A stretch of 64,000 nt of DNA from Clostridiales bacterium CHKCI001 (GCA_900045905.1 FCNS01000011.1:1-64000), one strand, 5' to 3'; numbered from the stretch's first letter, positions 16,506-26,336 are shown. Translations and numbers: made by a program. The notes: generated by a model from the letters alone, not told the origin.

Positions 16506-17750
16506 TTACCTGATATTGTTTCCAGCTGCATAGCCAGTTGACCAGGCGATCTGAAGATTATATCCTCCCGTCAAAGCATCCAAATCCAAAACTTCTCCAA
16601 CAAAGTAAAGTCCTGATACTAACTTGGATTCCATAGTTGTTGGATTAATTTCTTTTATATTAATTCCGCCTTGCGTGATGATAGCTTCATTATAGTCTCT
16701 AACCCCAGTTAAGGTCAATGATAATTTCTTGGTTATGGAGATTATTTTCTGACGTTCCTGACGCGAAATCTCATTTACTGGTTTATCTGGAGAAATTTGC
16801 GTCAAACGAACGATAATCGGAATCAACTTAGCAGGATACAAACCTCCAAGTGCATTTTTAAACTGTTTATTTTTCGCAGCATCAAAATCTCGCAAAATTC
16901 TCGCATCCAATTGTTCTTCTGACAATGCTGGCTTTAAGTCAATCTGCATTGTTAGTAACTGCTTTTCCAGTTTTTTTCCAACTATACTGCTAGCACTTAA
17001 TACTGCTGGACCACTCACTCCAAAATGAGTAAATAACATTTCACCAAATTCTTGATATAATTTTTTCTTTCCAGAATAAATCGTAACGTCTACATTACGA
17101 AGTGATAAACCTTGCAATTCTTTTACCCAAGTTTCCTGAACGGTCAATGGAACAAGTGCAGGTCTTTGTTCGGTTATTTGATGCCCAACTTCTTTGGCAA
17201 AACGGTATCCATCTCCTGTAGAACCTGTTGATGGATAGGAAATTCCTCCTGTTGCCACAATAACTGCATCTGCATGATATTCCTTCCCATTCACCAATTG
17301 AACTCCACAACAAACCGTTCCTAATTTAGGATCTGATGAAGTTAGAAGTCTTTTCACTTCTTTTTTCAAATGCACGGATACATTTAATCGTTTTAGTTCT
17401 CTTTGCAGAGCAGAAATCACATCCGAAGATTTATCCGATACAGGAAAGACTCGGTTTCCTCTTTCTACTTTCAGTGGGCATCCACACTGTTCCAAAAGTC
17501 TCATCATATCCTCATTGGTAAAACTATAAAAAGCACTATAGAGAAATTTTCTATTAGTGACTACCTGACTTAACATAGTTTCCATATCAGAAGCATTGGT
17601 TACATTACAACGACCTTTTCCTGTAATGTAAATTTTCTTTCCTAATTTCTCATTTTTCTCAAATAAATCGATATGGCAACCATTTTTTGCCGCTGCAATC
17701 GCTGCTACCATTCCAGCAGCTCCGCCGCCAATTATGATTATTTTCTTCAT
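16506..17750 (-). CDS. BaiN/HI0933-family NAD(P)/FAD-dependent oxidoreductase
   Basis: An N-terminal FAD-binding Rossmann motif, IIIGGGAAGMVAAIAAAKNG, is followed by KKIYITGKGRCNVTNA, the HI0933-family signature. A second dinucleotide motif is VIVATGGISYPSTGSTGDGY, and the C terminus has TGGYNLQIAWSTGYAAG. The family includes bile-acid BaiN, but most members have no proven substrate, so no specific reaction is claimed. The gene likely heads the cmk-ispH-rpsA transcription unit. Confidence 0.9.
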   Translation of the reverse strand: MKKIIIIGGGAAGMVAAIAAAKNGCHIDLFEKNEKLGKKIYITGKGRCNVTNASDMETMLSQVVTNRKFLYSAFYSFTNEDMMRLLEQCGCPLKVERGNRVFPVSDKSSDVISALQRELKRLNVSVHLKKEVKRLLTSSDPKLGTVCCGVQLVNGKEYHADAVIVATGGISYPSTGSTGDGYRFAKEVGHQITEQRPALVPLTVQETWVKELQGLSLRNVDVTIYSGKKKLYQEFGEMLFTHFGVSGPAVLSASSIVGKKLEKQLLTMQIDLKPALSEEQLDARILRDFDAAKNKQFKNALGGLYPAKLIPIIVRLTQISPDKPVNEISRQERQKIISITKKLSLTLTGVRDYNEAIITQGGINIKEINPTTMESKLVSGLYFVGEVLDLDALTGGYNLQIAWSTGYAAGNNIR

Positions 17751-17922
17751 ATTCTAACGCTCCCTTTGCATTTTACCATAAAAAAGTCATTTTTTCAATT
17801 AGTTTATCCATCTAAAAACGCATTTTTTCTTGCAAAATCTACAAATTTTTAAATCTTTTGATTTCTTTTTCATATCTTTTTACAATTTCACTTAAATTTT
17901 TACTTTATCCTAGCAGATCCTT

Positions 17923-19203
17923 TTATTTTTTCTTTATTGCAATATAAATCAAACCACTCACTCCCATTAGAAGAGGATAAAAGCAATATGGAATAATCTG
18001 AAATGGCGTTAATCCAGTTAAACTTGCCGCTGATAAAAGTTGGGCTCCATATGGAATTAATCCCTGACAAGTAGAAGAGAACATATCTAACAATGATGCA
18101 GAACGCCTTGGAGAAATATCAAATTCATCACAAATTTCTTTTGCAATTGGACCAGCCATAACAATTGCTACTGTATTATTTGCAGTACAAATATCTACCA
18201 ATGCAGCTAACAATGCGATTCCAAATTCTCCACCTTTTCTTCCCTTAATTCTCTTTTTAATAAAAGATAAAATAAACTGAATTCCTCCAAATTTTCGAAC
18301 AAGTGACACAATACACGCCACAATTATGGATATAATTGTAATATCATACATGGATTGAATCCCATCTCCTACCGCAGTGAAAATACCAGTTGGAAGAATC
18401 ATTCCTGTTGCAACCCCGACAATTAGCGAGAGAATCGTTCCAACAATCAACACAACAAACACATTGATACCAGCCAATGCTCCTATCAGGACAATCAGAT
18501 ATGGAATCACCTGCCAAATATTATAAGATAATTCTTCCTCCATATGAAAATCAATATTCGTTGTTAATACAATAAATAGTAAAAAAGTAATAATTGCGGC
18601 AGGCAATACAATCTTAAAATTCTCTCGAAACTTATCTTTCATTTCGCATCCTTGTGTATTGACTGCTGCAATGGTGGTATCAGAAATAACCGACAGATTG
18701 TCTCCAAACATCGCTCCACACATAACTGCTCCAATACAAATCGCCATAGAAAATCCTGTCTTTTCACTGATTTCTACTGCAATCGGTGCTAATGCAGCGA
18801 TTGTACCCATAGAAGTCCCCATAGAAAGGGACACAAAACAACTAATTAAAAATAAACCTGCCACTGCTACATTGGACGGAAGAATCGTAAGTCCTAAATA
18901 TGCAGCACTTTTTGCTCCGCCCGCAGCACTGACTGCTCCTGAAAATGCTCCTGCTACCAGGAAAATCAGACACATTGTAATAATATTTTCATTTCCAACG
19001 CCTTGTGCAATAACCCGAATTTTATCTTGAAATTTTAACTCCCTATTTTGCATAAATGCGACAAATAAAGCAATCAAAAATCCAACAATCGCTGGCATCG
19101 CATAGAAATCACCTGTCATAAAGCCAGATCCTAAAAATAATACAAGAAATACAACGATTGGTAAAAGAGCAATTGCTCTTCCTTTACTTTCCACTTCCCT
19201 CAT
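17923..19203 (-). CDS. nhaC: NhaC-family Na+/H+ antiporter
   Basis: This is a polytopic membrane protein of 426 residues with about ten to twelve hydrophobic segments. Conserved motifs include SMGTSMGTIAALAPIAVEIS, MCGAMFGDNLSVISDTTIAA and LVDICTANNTVAIVMAGPIA, typical of the NhaC/ArsB ion-transporter group. It exchanges sodium for protons at the cytoplasmic membrane. Its neighbour is a sodium-pumping decarboxylase operon, so both genes handle the same ion gradient. The start follows TTAGGAGGTAATGA. Confidence 0.87.
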   Translation of the reverse strand: MREVESKGRAIALLPIVVFLVLFLGSGFMTGDFYAMPAIVGFLIALFVAFMQNRELKFQDKIRVIAQGVGNENIITMCLIFLVAGAFSGAVSAAGGAKSAAYLGLTILPSNVAVAGLFLISCFVSLSMGTSMGTIAALAPIAVEISEKTGFSMAICIGAVMCGAMFGDNLSVISDTTIAAVNTQGCEMKDKFRENFKIVLPAAIITFLLFIVLTTNIDFHMEEELSYNIWQVIPYLIVLIGALAGINVFVVLIVGTILSLIVGVATGMILPTGIFTAVGDGIQSMYDITIISIIVACIVSLVRKFGGIQFILSFIKKRIKGRKGGEFGIALLAALVDICTANNTVAIVMAGPIAKEICDEFDISPRRSASLLDMFSSTCQGLIPYGAQLLSAASLTGLTPFQIIPYCFYPLLMGVSGLIYIAIKKK

Positions 19204-19299
19204 TCATTACCTCCTAACAGCATAAGATACACAGTTCTTAAACTTCCAATCTTGTTTCGTCACATTTTCTCTCATGCTGTGATATAAATTTTGCTTTTT

Positions 19300-19329
19300 A
19301 GTATAACAGAAAATACCCCTTATTGACAA
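19300..19329 (-). promoter_or_regulatory. Predicted promoter of the nhaC-type gene
   Basis: TTGTCA (19329-19324) and TATACT (19305-19300) are spaced by 18 bp on the minus strand, about 97 nt before the start codon. Confidence 0.5.
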
Positions 19330-19364
19330 GACAATCTAGATGAAAAATAAGATAATACAGAAAC

Positions 19365-19408
19365 AAAAGGTTCTGAATTGGAACAATTTTCCACACTCAG
19401 AACCTTTT
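19365..19408 (-). terminator. Terminator of the decarboxylase operon
   Basis: The inverted repeat AAAAGGTTCTGA / TCAGAACCTTTT has a 20-nt loop and lies 48 nt beyond the last gene of the operon. T-rich sequence follows on both strands. Confidence 0.75.
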
Positions 19409-19455
19409 TAATCAGATTAGATATTTGCAATCCATTCTTTATTAATTTTACAGCA

Positions 19456-20868
19456 TTAGACTGGATAAGCCTTACTATTTGTATCCGCTGCGTTAGCATC
19501 TACCTTTGTCTGCTGTGCCTCACGATATTTGAAAAATTCTGTTGCTACTTGAGGGAACAATGCATAAGATAATACATCTTCATCCTGCTGACGATATTGT
19601 GCCATCTCTGCTGCAATCTTGTCTAATTCTGGCGGAATTAAATCAGCTGGACGGCAGGTAATTGGTTTTTCATCTCCAATTGCTTTTTTCTGAACTTCTT
19701 TATTAAATGGCTTTACAGTCTGACCATATTCTCCCTTTAATAAAGCACGGGACTCTTTTGTAATCATCTTATAACGCTCACCCATAACAACATTTAACAC
19801 TGCCTGTGTACCAACAATCTGAGAAGATGGTGTTACAAGAGGAGGCTCTCCAAAATCCTTTCTTACACGTGGAATTTCTTCCAGCACTTCATAGTATTTA
19901 TCTTCTGCATGCTGTTCTTTCAACTGAGATACTAAATTACTCAGCATACCACCTGGTACTTGATACAATAATGTTTTAATATTAACTCCCATTACCTTTG
20001 GATTTAATAAGCCCGTCTTTAAAGCATCTTCCTGGATTGGGCGGAAATAATCTGCGATTTCCGCAAGCAAGTTTTGATCCAATCCAGTATCATAAGGAGT
20101 TCCCTTAAATGCTTCTACCATAACCTCTGTTGCTGGCTGGCTTGTTCCCATAGAAAATGGAGAAATTGCGGTATCAATTACATCTGCACCTGCCTCTACA
20201 GACTTCATATAAGTCATGGATGCTACACCAGATGTATAATGTGTATGCACTTGAATTGGAATCTTTACACTTTCTTTTAATGCAGTTACTAACTCGGTTG
20301 CCTTAACTGGAACGAGCAAACCTGCCATATCCTTAATACAGATCGACTCAGCTCCCATATCTTCGATTCTTTTTGCGATATCCTTCCAGTAATCCAATGT
20401 ATAGGCATCACCAAGCGTATAACTTAATGCAATCTGTGCATGTCCCTTTTCTTTATTGGCAGCACGAACTGCTGTCTCTAAGTTACGAATATCATTAAGA
20501 CAATCAAAAATACGAATAATATCAATACCATTTGCAATTGATTTTTGTACAAAATATTCTACTACATCATCTGCATAATGACGATATCCCAGAATATTTT
20601 GTCCACGGAATAACATCTGTAATTTTGTATTCTTAAATCCATCTCTCAGTTTACGAAGTCTTTCCCATGGATCTTCTTTTAAAAAACGGAGTGATGCATC
20701 AAAGGTAGCTCCTCCCCAACATTCTACCGAATGATATCCTACTTTATCCATCTTATCAATAATCGGAAGCATCTGTTCTGTTGTCATTCTCGTAGCAATC
20801 AGAGATTGATGAGCATCACGCAAAACAGTTTCCGTAATTTTTACTGGTTTCTTCTTTACTTTTGCCAT
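19456..20868 (-). CDS. oadA: Oxaloacetate decarboxylase alpha / pyruvate carboxyltransferase (5S-type) subunit
   Basis: This is an HMGL-like TIM barrel that moves the carboxyl group between oxaloacetate and biotin. Motifs are ETVLRDAHQSLIATRMTTEQ at the N terminus, SICIKDMAGLLVP (the carbamylated-lysine strand, about 173-185) and QVHTHYTSGVAS with the metal-binding His-x-His. The PYC_OADA domain follows (KTLLYQVPGGMLSNLVSQL). It stops at 470 residues without a biotinyl domain; the biotin carrier is a separate gene two positions upstream, so it is built like the 5S subunit of transcarboxylase. Confidence 0.93.
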   Translation of the reverse strand: MAKVKKKPVKITETVLRDAHQSLIATRMTTEQMLPIIDKMDKVGYHSVECWGGATFDASLRFLKEDPWERLRKLRDGFKNTKLQMLFRGQNILGYRHYADDVVEYFVQKSIANGIDIIRIFDCLNDIRNLETAVRAANKEKGHAQIALSYTLGDAYTLDYWKDIAKRIEDMGAESICIKDMAGLLVPVKATELVTALKESVKIPIQVHTHYTSGVASMTYMKSVEAGADVIDTAISPFSMGTSQPATEVMVEAFKGTPYDTGLDQNLLAEIADYFRPIQEDALKTGLLNPKVMGVNIKTLLYQVPGGMLSNLVSQLKEQHAEDKYYEVLEEIPRVRKDFGEPPLVTPSSQIVGTQAVLNVVMGERYKMITKESRALLKGEYGQTVKPFNKEVQKKAIGDEKPITCRPADLIPPELDKIAAEMAQYRQQDEDVLSYALFPQVATEFFKYREAQQTKVDANAADTNSKAYPV

Positions 20869-20880
20869 GTTTACCTCCTT

Positions 20881-22038
20881 TTAAAATACTCCGAAAATAG
20901 CCATAAATGTACCTGCTGCTACCGCTGTACCAATAACACCTGCTACGTTTGGTCCCATTGCGTGCATAAGCAAGAAGTTCGTTGGATCTGCTTCTGCACC
21001 AACTTTCTGCGATACTCTGGCTGACATAGGAACTGCTGATACACCCGCAGAACCGATCAGCGGATTTACTTTTCCATGAGTAAACTTACACATCAATTTA
21101 CCAAATACTACACCTGCAGCTGTACCAAATGCAAATGCAATTAAACCAAGTGCTACAATTTTTAATGTATCTAACTTTAAAAACGCCTCCGCACTTGTAG
21201 TAGCTCCTACTGATGTACCAAGTAAAATAACTACAATATACATTAATACATTCGCAGCCGTATCAGATAACTGTTTTACAACGCCACATTCACGGAATAA
21301 GTTACCAAGCATTAACATACCAACCAATGGAGCCGTGGTAGGAAGAATCAAAACTACGACAATCGTAACAATAATAGGGAATAAGATTCGTTCCAGTTTG
21401 GATACTGGACGAAGCTGTTCCATTTTAATTTTTCTTTCTTCTTCTGTGGTCAATAACTTCATGATTGGAGGCTGAATAATTGGAACAAGTGACATATAAG
21501 AATATGCTGCTACTGCAATTGGTCCCATATATTCGGTCTGTCCTAACTTACCGCAAAGGAAAATGGAAGTAGGACCATCCGCTCCACCAATGATGGAAAT
21601 TGCGGCTGCTGCTTTGTCATTAAATCCTAAAAAAATTGCTATGAAATAAGCCACATAAATACCAAACTGAGCCGCAGCTCCTAACAAAAAGCTGGCTGGA
21701 TTTGCGATTAACGGACCAAAGTCTGTCATCGCCCCAACTCCCATAAAGATAAGAGAAGGTAAAATACTCCACTCATCTAATAAATAAAAATAATGTAATA
21801 ATCCACCGACACCATTACTGGACTCTTCTGGTGTTACCATAATATCAGGGAACATATTAACTAACAACATACCAAATGAGATCGGTACTAAAAGCAATGG
21901 CTCATATCCTCTTGCAATTGCCAAGTATAAGAAAACTAAAGCAACTACAATCATGAGGGCATTACCCCAAGTCAGATTAAAGAATGCTGTCTGCTGGATC
22001 AGATTACTCATTGTATTAATTACGTAATCCATTGTCAT
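20881..22038 (-). CDS. oadB: Na+-translocating decarboxylase beta subunit
   Basis: A 385-residue polytopic membrane protein with family motifs SLIFMGVGAMTDFGPLIANP, ISIIGGADGPTSIFL and GSAGVSAVPMSARVSQ. The Asp in GGADGPT is the sodium-site Asp of OadB/GcdB/MmdB proteins. It decarboxylates carboxybiotin and couples this to outward Na+ transport. It lies 12 nt before the oadA gene. The N-terminal hydrophobic segments and the length agree with the family. Confidence 0.95.
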   Translation of the reverse strand: MTMDYVINTMSNLIQQTAFFNLTWGNALMIVVALVFLYLAIARGYEPLLLVPISFGMLLVNMFPDIMVTPEESSNGVGGLLHYFYLLDEWSILPSLIFMGVGAMTDFGPLIANPASFLLGAAAQFGIYVAYFIAIFLGFNDKAAAAISIIGGADGPTSIFLCGKLGQTEYMGPIAVAAYSYMSLVPIIQPPIMKLLTTEEERKIKMEQLRPVSKLERILFPIIVTIVVVLILPTTAPLVGMLMLGNLFRECGVVKQLSDTAANVLMYIVVILLGTSVGATTSAEAFLKLDTLKIVALGLIAFAFGTAAGVVFGKLMCKFTHGKVNPLIGSAGVSAVPMSARVSQKVGAEADPTNFLLMHAMGPNVAGVIGTAVAAGTFMAIFGVF

Positions 22039-22077
22039 TCCTCCTATGATGATTTACTAAATCTGTAAATACAGATT

Positions 22078-22443
22078 TTAGTTTAATGTAGCAAGTGTAT
22101 TTCCAGCTTCAACGTTATCTCCTGCTGCGACATCTACACTTACAATTGTTCCATCCTGAGGAGCAACAATTTCATTTTCCATTTTCATTGCCTCTAAAAT
22201 AAATAATACTTGTCCTCTCTTTACTGCAGCTCCTTCTGAAGTCTTAACCGTCAAAATTTTGCCTGGCATTGGAGCCACAACTTTTACAGAACCCTGTGCT
22301 CCAGCTACTTTTGGTGCTGCCTTTGGTGCTGCTTTTACTGGCGCTTTTGGTGCTGCCTTTGGTGCTGCTGGAGCACCATTCTTATTTTCCTCTACAGTCA
22401 CTTCATATACATTGCCATTTACTGTAATCGTATAGCTTTTCAT
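22078..22443 (-). CDS. Biotin carboxyl carrier protein (1.3S / gamma-type)
   Basis: This 121-residue protein has an N-terminal strand region, a flexible Ala-Pro-Lys linker (about 27-48) and a C-terminal biotinyl domain. The biotinylation site is EAMKMEN, with the lysine at about residue 88. The linker and length resemble the 1.3S subunit of transcarboxylase and the small biotin subunits of Na+-decarboxylases. It is likely shared by the two carboxyltransferases encoded on either side of it. Confidence 0.93.
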   Translation of the reverse strand: MKSYTITVNGNVYEVTVEENKNGAPAAPKAAPKAPVKAAPKAAPKVAGAQGSVKVVAPMPGKILTVKTSEGAAVKRGQVLFILEAMKMENEIVAPQDGTIVSVDVAAGDNVEAGNTLATLN

Positions 22444-22459
22444 TATTTATATCCTCCTA

Positions 22460-23212
22460 CTATGCTCTTTTCCACTTACTTGTTCCAACACGGCGAATGG
22501 AACGCACGACTAAACCATCTGTGGATGTCTCTTCTTCTGCTGCAATCGCAGCGGTAATAACCGCAACTAATTCCAAATCATCGGTTAAATCTTCTTCCTC
22601 TAGTTCCACTGGCGCAGTTGGCTCTGGAATTGGGATATCAACTTCTTTGGATTTCTTTCGGAATTTTGCTTCAATTTTTGGAATAAACGAGAAACAGGAA
22701 ATGCAGCCAATTATAATAATGAGCACAACAAAAACTGTTACCATACCCATTAACGTATTCATAGCTGCTTTTTGTAATTTTTCTCCTAAGCTATAAGTCG
22801 CTTCAAACGTAATGCTCTCCCAAGTCGTTACATTTTTATCAGTAGTCATTGTAACGACTGCCTGACGATTTTCAAACTGTGCACTCATTGTAATCACATA
22901 GGCACCATTTTGATTTTTCGTGACAACTGGTGGTTCTGTAGATACATAGGTACCCAGTTCTCCTCTTGAAGTATCCCAGGAAGAAAGCCCATTATAAAGC
23001 GCCGTATTTGGAGCAGATCCGTCTTCTGAGAAATATTCGATTTGCGTCGCTAATTCCTGATCACTTAATGCTACGATTTGCTCCATTAACGTTTGTCCAT
23101 TTTGTCCCATGGAAACTGCTGTTTCATCCGTTAATGGCTGAACGGTTTCCCCACAGGCTCCAAGAGCAAACATACAAAAAATCGTACTTAATACTATTAC
23201 TATTTTCTTCAT
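22460..23212 (-). CDS. OadG-type subunit with N-terminal lipoprotein domain
   Basis: The N terminus is a signal peptide with a lipobox, MKKIVIVLSTIFCMFALGAC, predicting a lipid-modified Cys20. An exported domain of about 120 residues of unknown fold follows. A transmembrane helix comes next (about 145-168, VTVFVVLIIIIGCISCFSFI), then an acidic cytoplasmic tail (PTAPVELEEEDLTDDLELVA). The helix plus acidic tail matches OadG, the small subunit that anchors and assembles Na+-decarboxylases. OadG proteins are usually about 80-100 residues, so the extra extracytoplasmic domain is unusual. Confidence 0.8.
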   Translation of the reverse strand: MKKIVIVLSTIFCMFALGACGETVQPLTDETAVSMGQNGQTLMEQIVALSDQELATQIEYFSEDGSAPNTALYNGLSSWDTSRGELGTYVSTEPPVVTKNQNGAYVITMSAQFENRQAVVTMTTDKNVTTWESITFEATYSLGEKLQKAAMNTLMGMVTVFVVLIIIIGCISCFSFIPKIEAKFRKKSKEVDIPIPEPTAPVELEEEDLTDDLELVAVITAAIAAEEETSTDGLVVRSIRRVGTSKWKRA

Positions 23213-23228
23213 TGCAAGTCACCTCGTT

Positions 23229-24683
23229 TTAGACCGTTCCGTGTTTCTTGCTTGGACGATCCTCTCTTTTTGTAAATAACATTTCAAATGCTGCGATGAC
23301 TCTTTTTCTTGTCTCTGCAGGCGCAATAATATCATCTACATAACCATGTCTTGCCGCAGCTTCTGCATTAGACTGCAACTCATAATACTGAGCTGCCTTT
23401 TCATTAATTAACTGCATTGCATTGGATGACTTCTTAATTTCTTCTGCATACATAATTTTAGTCGCTGCAATCGAATCCATCATACCAATCGCAGCATCTG
23501 TCCATGCATAAACAATATCTGCTCCAAGCGACTTAGAATTCATTGTGATGTAGGCACTTCCAAGTGCTTGTCCAACAATAACATTTACCTTTGGAACTGT
23601 TGCATTTGCAAATGCATAAGTGAGTTTCGCCACTGCATGTGCCATACCACGTTCTTGGCATTTCGTCGCCTTATATCCCTTTACATTCGTAAGAGACAAT
23701 ACTGGAATATCAAATGCATCGCAGAAATTAATGAACTGAGCTGCTTTTCTGGCACCCTGTGCAGTTAAAACAGCATCATAAGAAGCCACAACTTTGCCAT
23801 TCTCATCTACTTCTTCTGAACGGTTTGCAACAGCACCAACCGTCATACCATTCAGACGAATAAAACCTGTTACCATTTCTTTTGCATAGTCGCGTTTTGT
23901 TTCAAAGAAATATGCGTCATCAGAAATCATAGCAAGTGCAAGTGCAGTATCTCCGACACATCCCTCAATTCCATCGCAAAGCCGATTCAAATTGTCGGTG
24001 CATTCGTCATAAGACATATCATCTTCATTATTAGCTGGTAAAATACCAATTAATTCACGGATTGTTTCTAAAATTTCATCCTCACTGCCAATCCTATCAA
24101 CTAACCCTGTCTCTTCACTCTGGAATTTAGCAGAGGCTGTATCACAAGTTTGTTCATGATTTCCATCCAACGTATTTGGAGAATTTACAAACAGTTTTGC
24201 CTTCTTACTTTCCATGAATGTAAAATCGGTTAATCCACAACTAACCGTCATGCCTCCCCCACATACGCCAAAAATAGCGGTAATCTGAGGGATAACCCCC
24301 GACGCCATGACCTGACTATGATAAATCTGCCCAAAGCTCTCCAAAGCATCGGTAGCTTCTTGAAGACGCATTCCTGCACAGTCTACCATACCAATAACTG
24401 GTGCTCCCATTTTCATAGCCAGATCATATAATCTGACAATTTTTTTTGCATGCATTTCACCAACTGCGCCGCCAAGTACTGATGCATCTTGACTGTATAC
24501 ATATACAAGATTTCCATCAATGGTACCGTAACCTGTAATAACGCCATCTGCAGGTGTCTTGACATCCTGTAAATTGAAATCGGTACTTCTGGCAGTAACA
24601 TAACTTCCGATTTCAACAAAACTACTATCATCAAGTAAAGACGCAATTCTTTGGCTTGCTGATGTCTGCGTTGTTATACTCAT
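23229..24683 (-). CDS. Acyl-CoA carboxylase/decarboxylase carboxyltransferase subunit (MmdA/12S-like)
   Basis: This is a crotonase-fold carboxyltransferase with the two oxyanion-hole regions of the family: FGVCGGGMTVSCGLTDFTFM near residue 138 and VIVGQALGSAYITMNSKSLG near 365. DSIAATKIMYAEEI follows. It resembles methylmalonyl-CoA decarboxylase alpha and the 12S subunit of transcarboxylase, but substrate choice cannot be read from sequence. At 484 residues it is slightly short for the family. It is the first gene of the operon, followed by OadG, biotin carrier, OadB and OadA genes, so two carboxyltransferases appear to share one pump. Confidence 0.88.
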   Translation of the reverse strand: MSITTQTSASQRIASLLDDSSFVEIGSYVTARSTDFNLQDVKTPADGVITGYGTIDGNLVYVYSQDASVLGGAVGEMHAKKIVRLYDLAMKMGAPVIGMVDCAGMRLQEATDALESFGQIYHSQVMASGVIPQITAIFGVCGGGMTVSCGLTDFTFMESKKAKLFVNSPNTLDGNHEQTCDTASAKFQSEETGLVDRIGSEDEILETIRELIGILPANNEDDMSYDECTDNLNRLCDGIEGCVGDTALALAMISDDAYFFETKRDYAKEMVTGFIRLNGMTVGAVANRSEEVDENGKVVASYDAVLTAQGARKAAQFINFCDAFDIPVLSLTNVKGYKATKCQERGMAHAVAKLTYAFANATVPKVNVIVGQALGSAYITMNSKSLGADIVYAWTDAAIGMMDSIAATKIMYAEEIKKSSNAMQLINEKAAQYYELQSNAEAAARHGYVDDIIAPAETRKRVIAAFEMLFTKREDRPSKKHGTV

Positions 24684-24780
24684 ATTTTGACCTCCATACT
24701 ATCTTATTTATTAACTGAAGCATTCACTGCTTTTTATCAACAGCAACTACTCAGTCATAAAACAATTTCTGCCAATTATC

Positions 24781-24809
24781 ATTGTACCTTTAATTTTCCA
24801 AAGAATCAA
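24781..24809 (-). promoter_or_regulatory. Predicted promoter of the Na+-decarboxylase operon
   Basis: On the minus strand TTGATT (24809-24804) and TACAAT (24786-24781) are spaced by 17 bp, about 100 nt before the first start codon. The rest of the 290-bp gap (24684-24973) is AT-rich without another gene. Confidence 0.5.
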
Positions 24810-24973
24810 TCCCTTTTCCTCACTTCATTTCTTTTTTCTATTTAGCCATAAATAGAGATTTTTTGCTCCTATTTTTACCACATTTTTACTAGTTATTCTC
24901 TTTTTATAAGATTTTTTAAAAGCTTTTTTCAGTTTTTTTTATTTTCTGAACAATTGTACCAATCAAAATGATT

Positions 24974-26236
24974 TCAGTTTTCTACATCTGCATATAGAAA
25001 AAACAGTTGTTTTACCTGTTCTAAACACCATCGAAAGTCAATTGCTTTTACCGATTCTTTTGGATAAATAAAATATTCTTCTATTTTTTCTTCATCAATA
25101 TAATATTCAATTACTCCAACTGCCGTCTTTGCATCTATAGGAGCAGTAAGCTGACTTGGCAGTTTTCTGCGAATATGTACCGTTTCTCCATCTTTCATTA
25201 AATAGTTTAATTGCTTCGTTCCATCTTCAATTCGAAGTGCTACGGTTTCCACCTGCCCATTAACTACAGGAACATCTGCTAAATTTTGTATTTCATAAAT
25301 ATCTTTATAATAATAGTTGGAGAATCCATATTCCATTAAAAGCTTTGTATCAGACCATTTATAAGTACGATTATTCGGCCATCCACACGCTAACAATGCA
25401 ACAATAAGAAATTTTCCATCTCTCTCTACTGCTCCAACATAACAATACCCTGCATTTCCAGTAAATCCTGTTTTTCCAGAAACTGCTCCGTTCATCATAC
25501 TCAGTAATGCATTATGATTTTGACAAGAAATGGAACGCTTCTTTTTTAGATCAGAAAACGTATAAGATATTGTTCTTGTGATCGTTAGAAATTCATCTTT
25601 TTTCGGAGATTCCAATAAACAATATTTCATAATCCTTGCCAGTTCAGCAGCCGTAGTATGATGGCCTTGTGCATCCAACCCATTTGGGGTAACAAAGCAA
25701 GTATTAATACAACCAAGCTCCTGTGCCTTTTGATTCATTAATGCGGTAAAGGCTTCTACAGACCCAGCAACTCCTTCTGCAATAATGACTGCTGCATCAT
25801 TATGACTTTCTAGCATAAGGGAGTAAAGCAAGTCCCCCATACGATATTGTTCTCCTGTCACAGCTCCTAGTTTTACTTTAGGCTGACTGGATGCATACGA
25901 GGAAACTGTATAAATATCATCTTTATTGCCATATTCCAATGCAATGATACAAGTCATAATCTTTGTTGTACTTGCCATCGCCATTACTTCATCTGGATTT
26001 TTCCCATATAAAACTCTTCCAGATTTTCCATCCATTAACACTGCCGATTTTGCATAGAGTTTTTGATCACTTATCGCTGTAGTGCTCTCTGTAATAGGTT
26101 CTATTTGGTAATTCCAATTTTTTGTAGATCCAACGAAACTATTCTGTAAGAAAATACAACTGATAATAAGAAAACAAATCACTTTAATATGTTTTTGCTT
26201 GTTTTTCTTTTTTTCATAAAGTTTCTCTTTTTTCAT
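24974..26236 (-). CDS. D-alanyl-D-alanine carboxypeptidase (penicillin-binding protein 5/6 family)
   Basis: This S11-family serine peptidase trims the terminal D-Ala of peptidoglycan stem peptides outside the membrane. The catalytic SxxK is in MASTTKIMTCII (about residues 87-90), SxN in LESHNDAA, and KTG in SGKTGFTGNAGYC. A hydrophobic export segment lies at about 19-36 after a Lys-rich N terminus. The C-terminal domain (about 310-400) matches the PBP5 C-terminal beta domain, and the final residues are amphipathic. It appears to be a single-gene unit. Confidence 0.92.
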   Translation of the reverse strand: MKKEKLYEKKKNKQKHIKVICFLIISCIFLQNSFVGSTKNWNYQIEPITESTTAISDQKLYAKSAVLMDGKSGRVLYGKNPDEVMAMASTTKIMTCIIALEYGNKDDIYTVSSYASSQPKVKLGAVTGEQYRMGDLLYSLMLESHNDAAVIIAEGVAGSVEAFTALMNQKAQELGCINTCFVTPNGLDAQGHHTTAAELARIMKYCLLESPKKDEFLTITRTISYTFSDLKKKRSISCQNHNALLSMMNGAVSGKTGFTGNAGYCYVGAVERDGKFLIVALLACGWPNNRTYKWSDTKLLMEYGFSNYYYKDIYEIQNLADVPVVNGQVETVALRIEDGTKQLNYLMKDGETVHIRRKLPSQLTAPIDAKTAVGVIEYYIDEEKIEEYFIYPKESVKAIDFRWCLEQVKQLFFLYADVEN

Positions 26237-26297
26237 TGAAACCTGCCTGACTTTTTCGTTATTTTACGTTATGATAGACAAAGTCTTTTTATGACAA

Positions 26298-26336
26298 CAG
26301 GATGAATCGAAACGCTATTGTTTCGTATTCATCCTG
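26298..26336 (-). terminator. Terminator of the ROK kinase gene
   Basis: The stem CAGGATGAAT / ATTCATCCTG continues into GAAAC/GTTTC with a 6-nt loop. It lies 87 nt after the kinase stop and is followed by sparse T on the minus strand. Confidence 0.7.
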
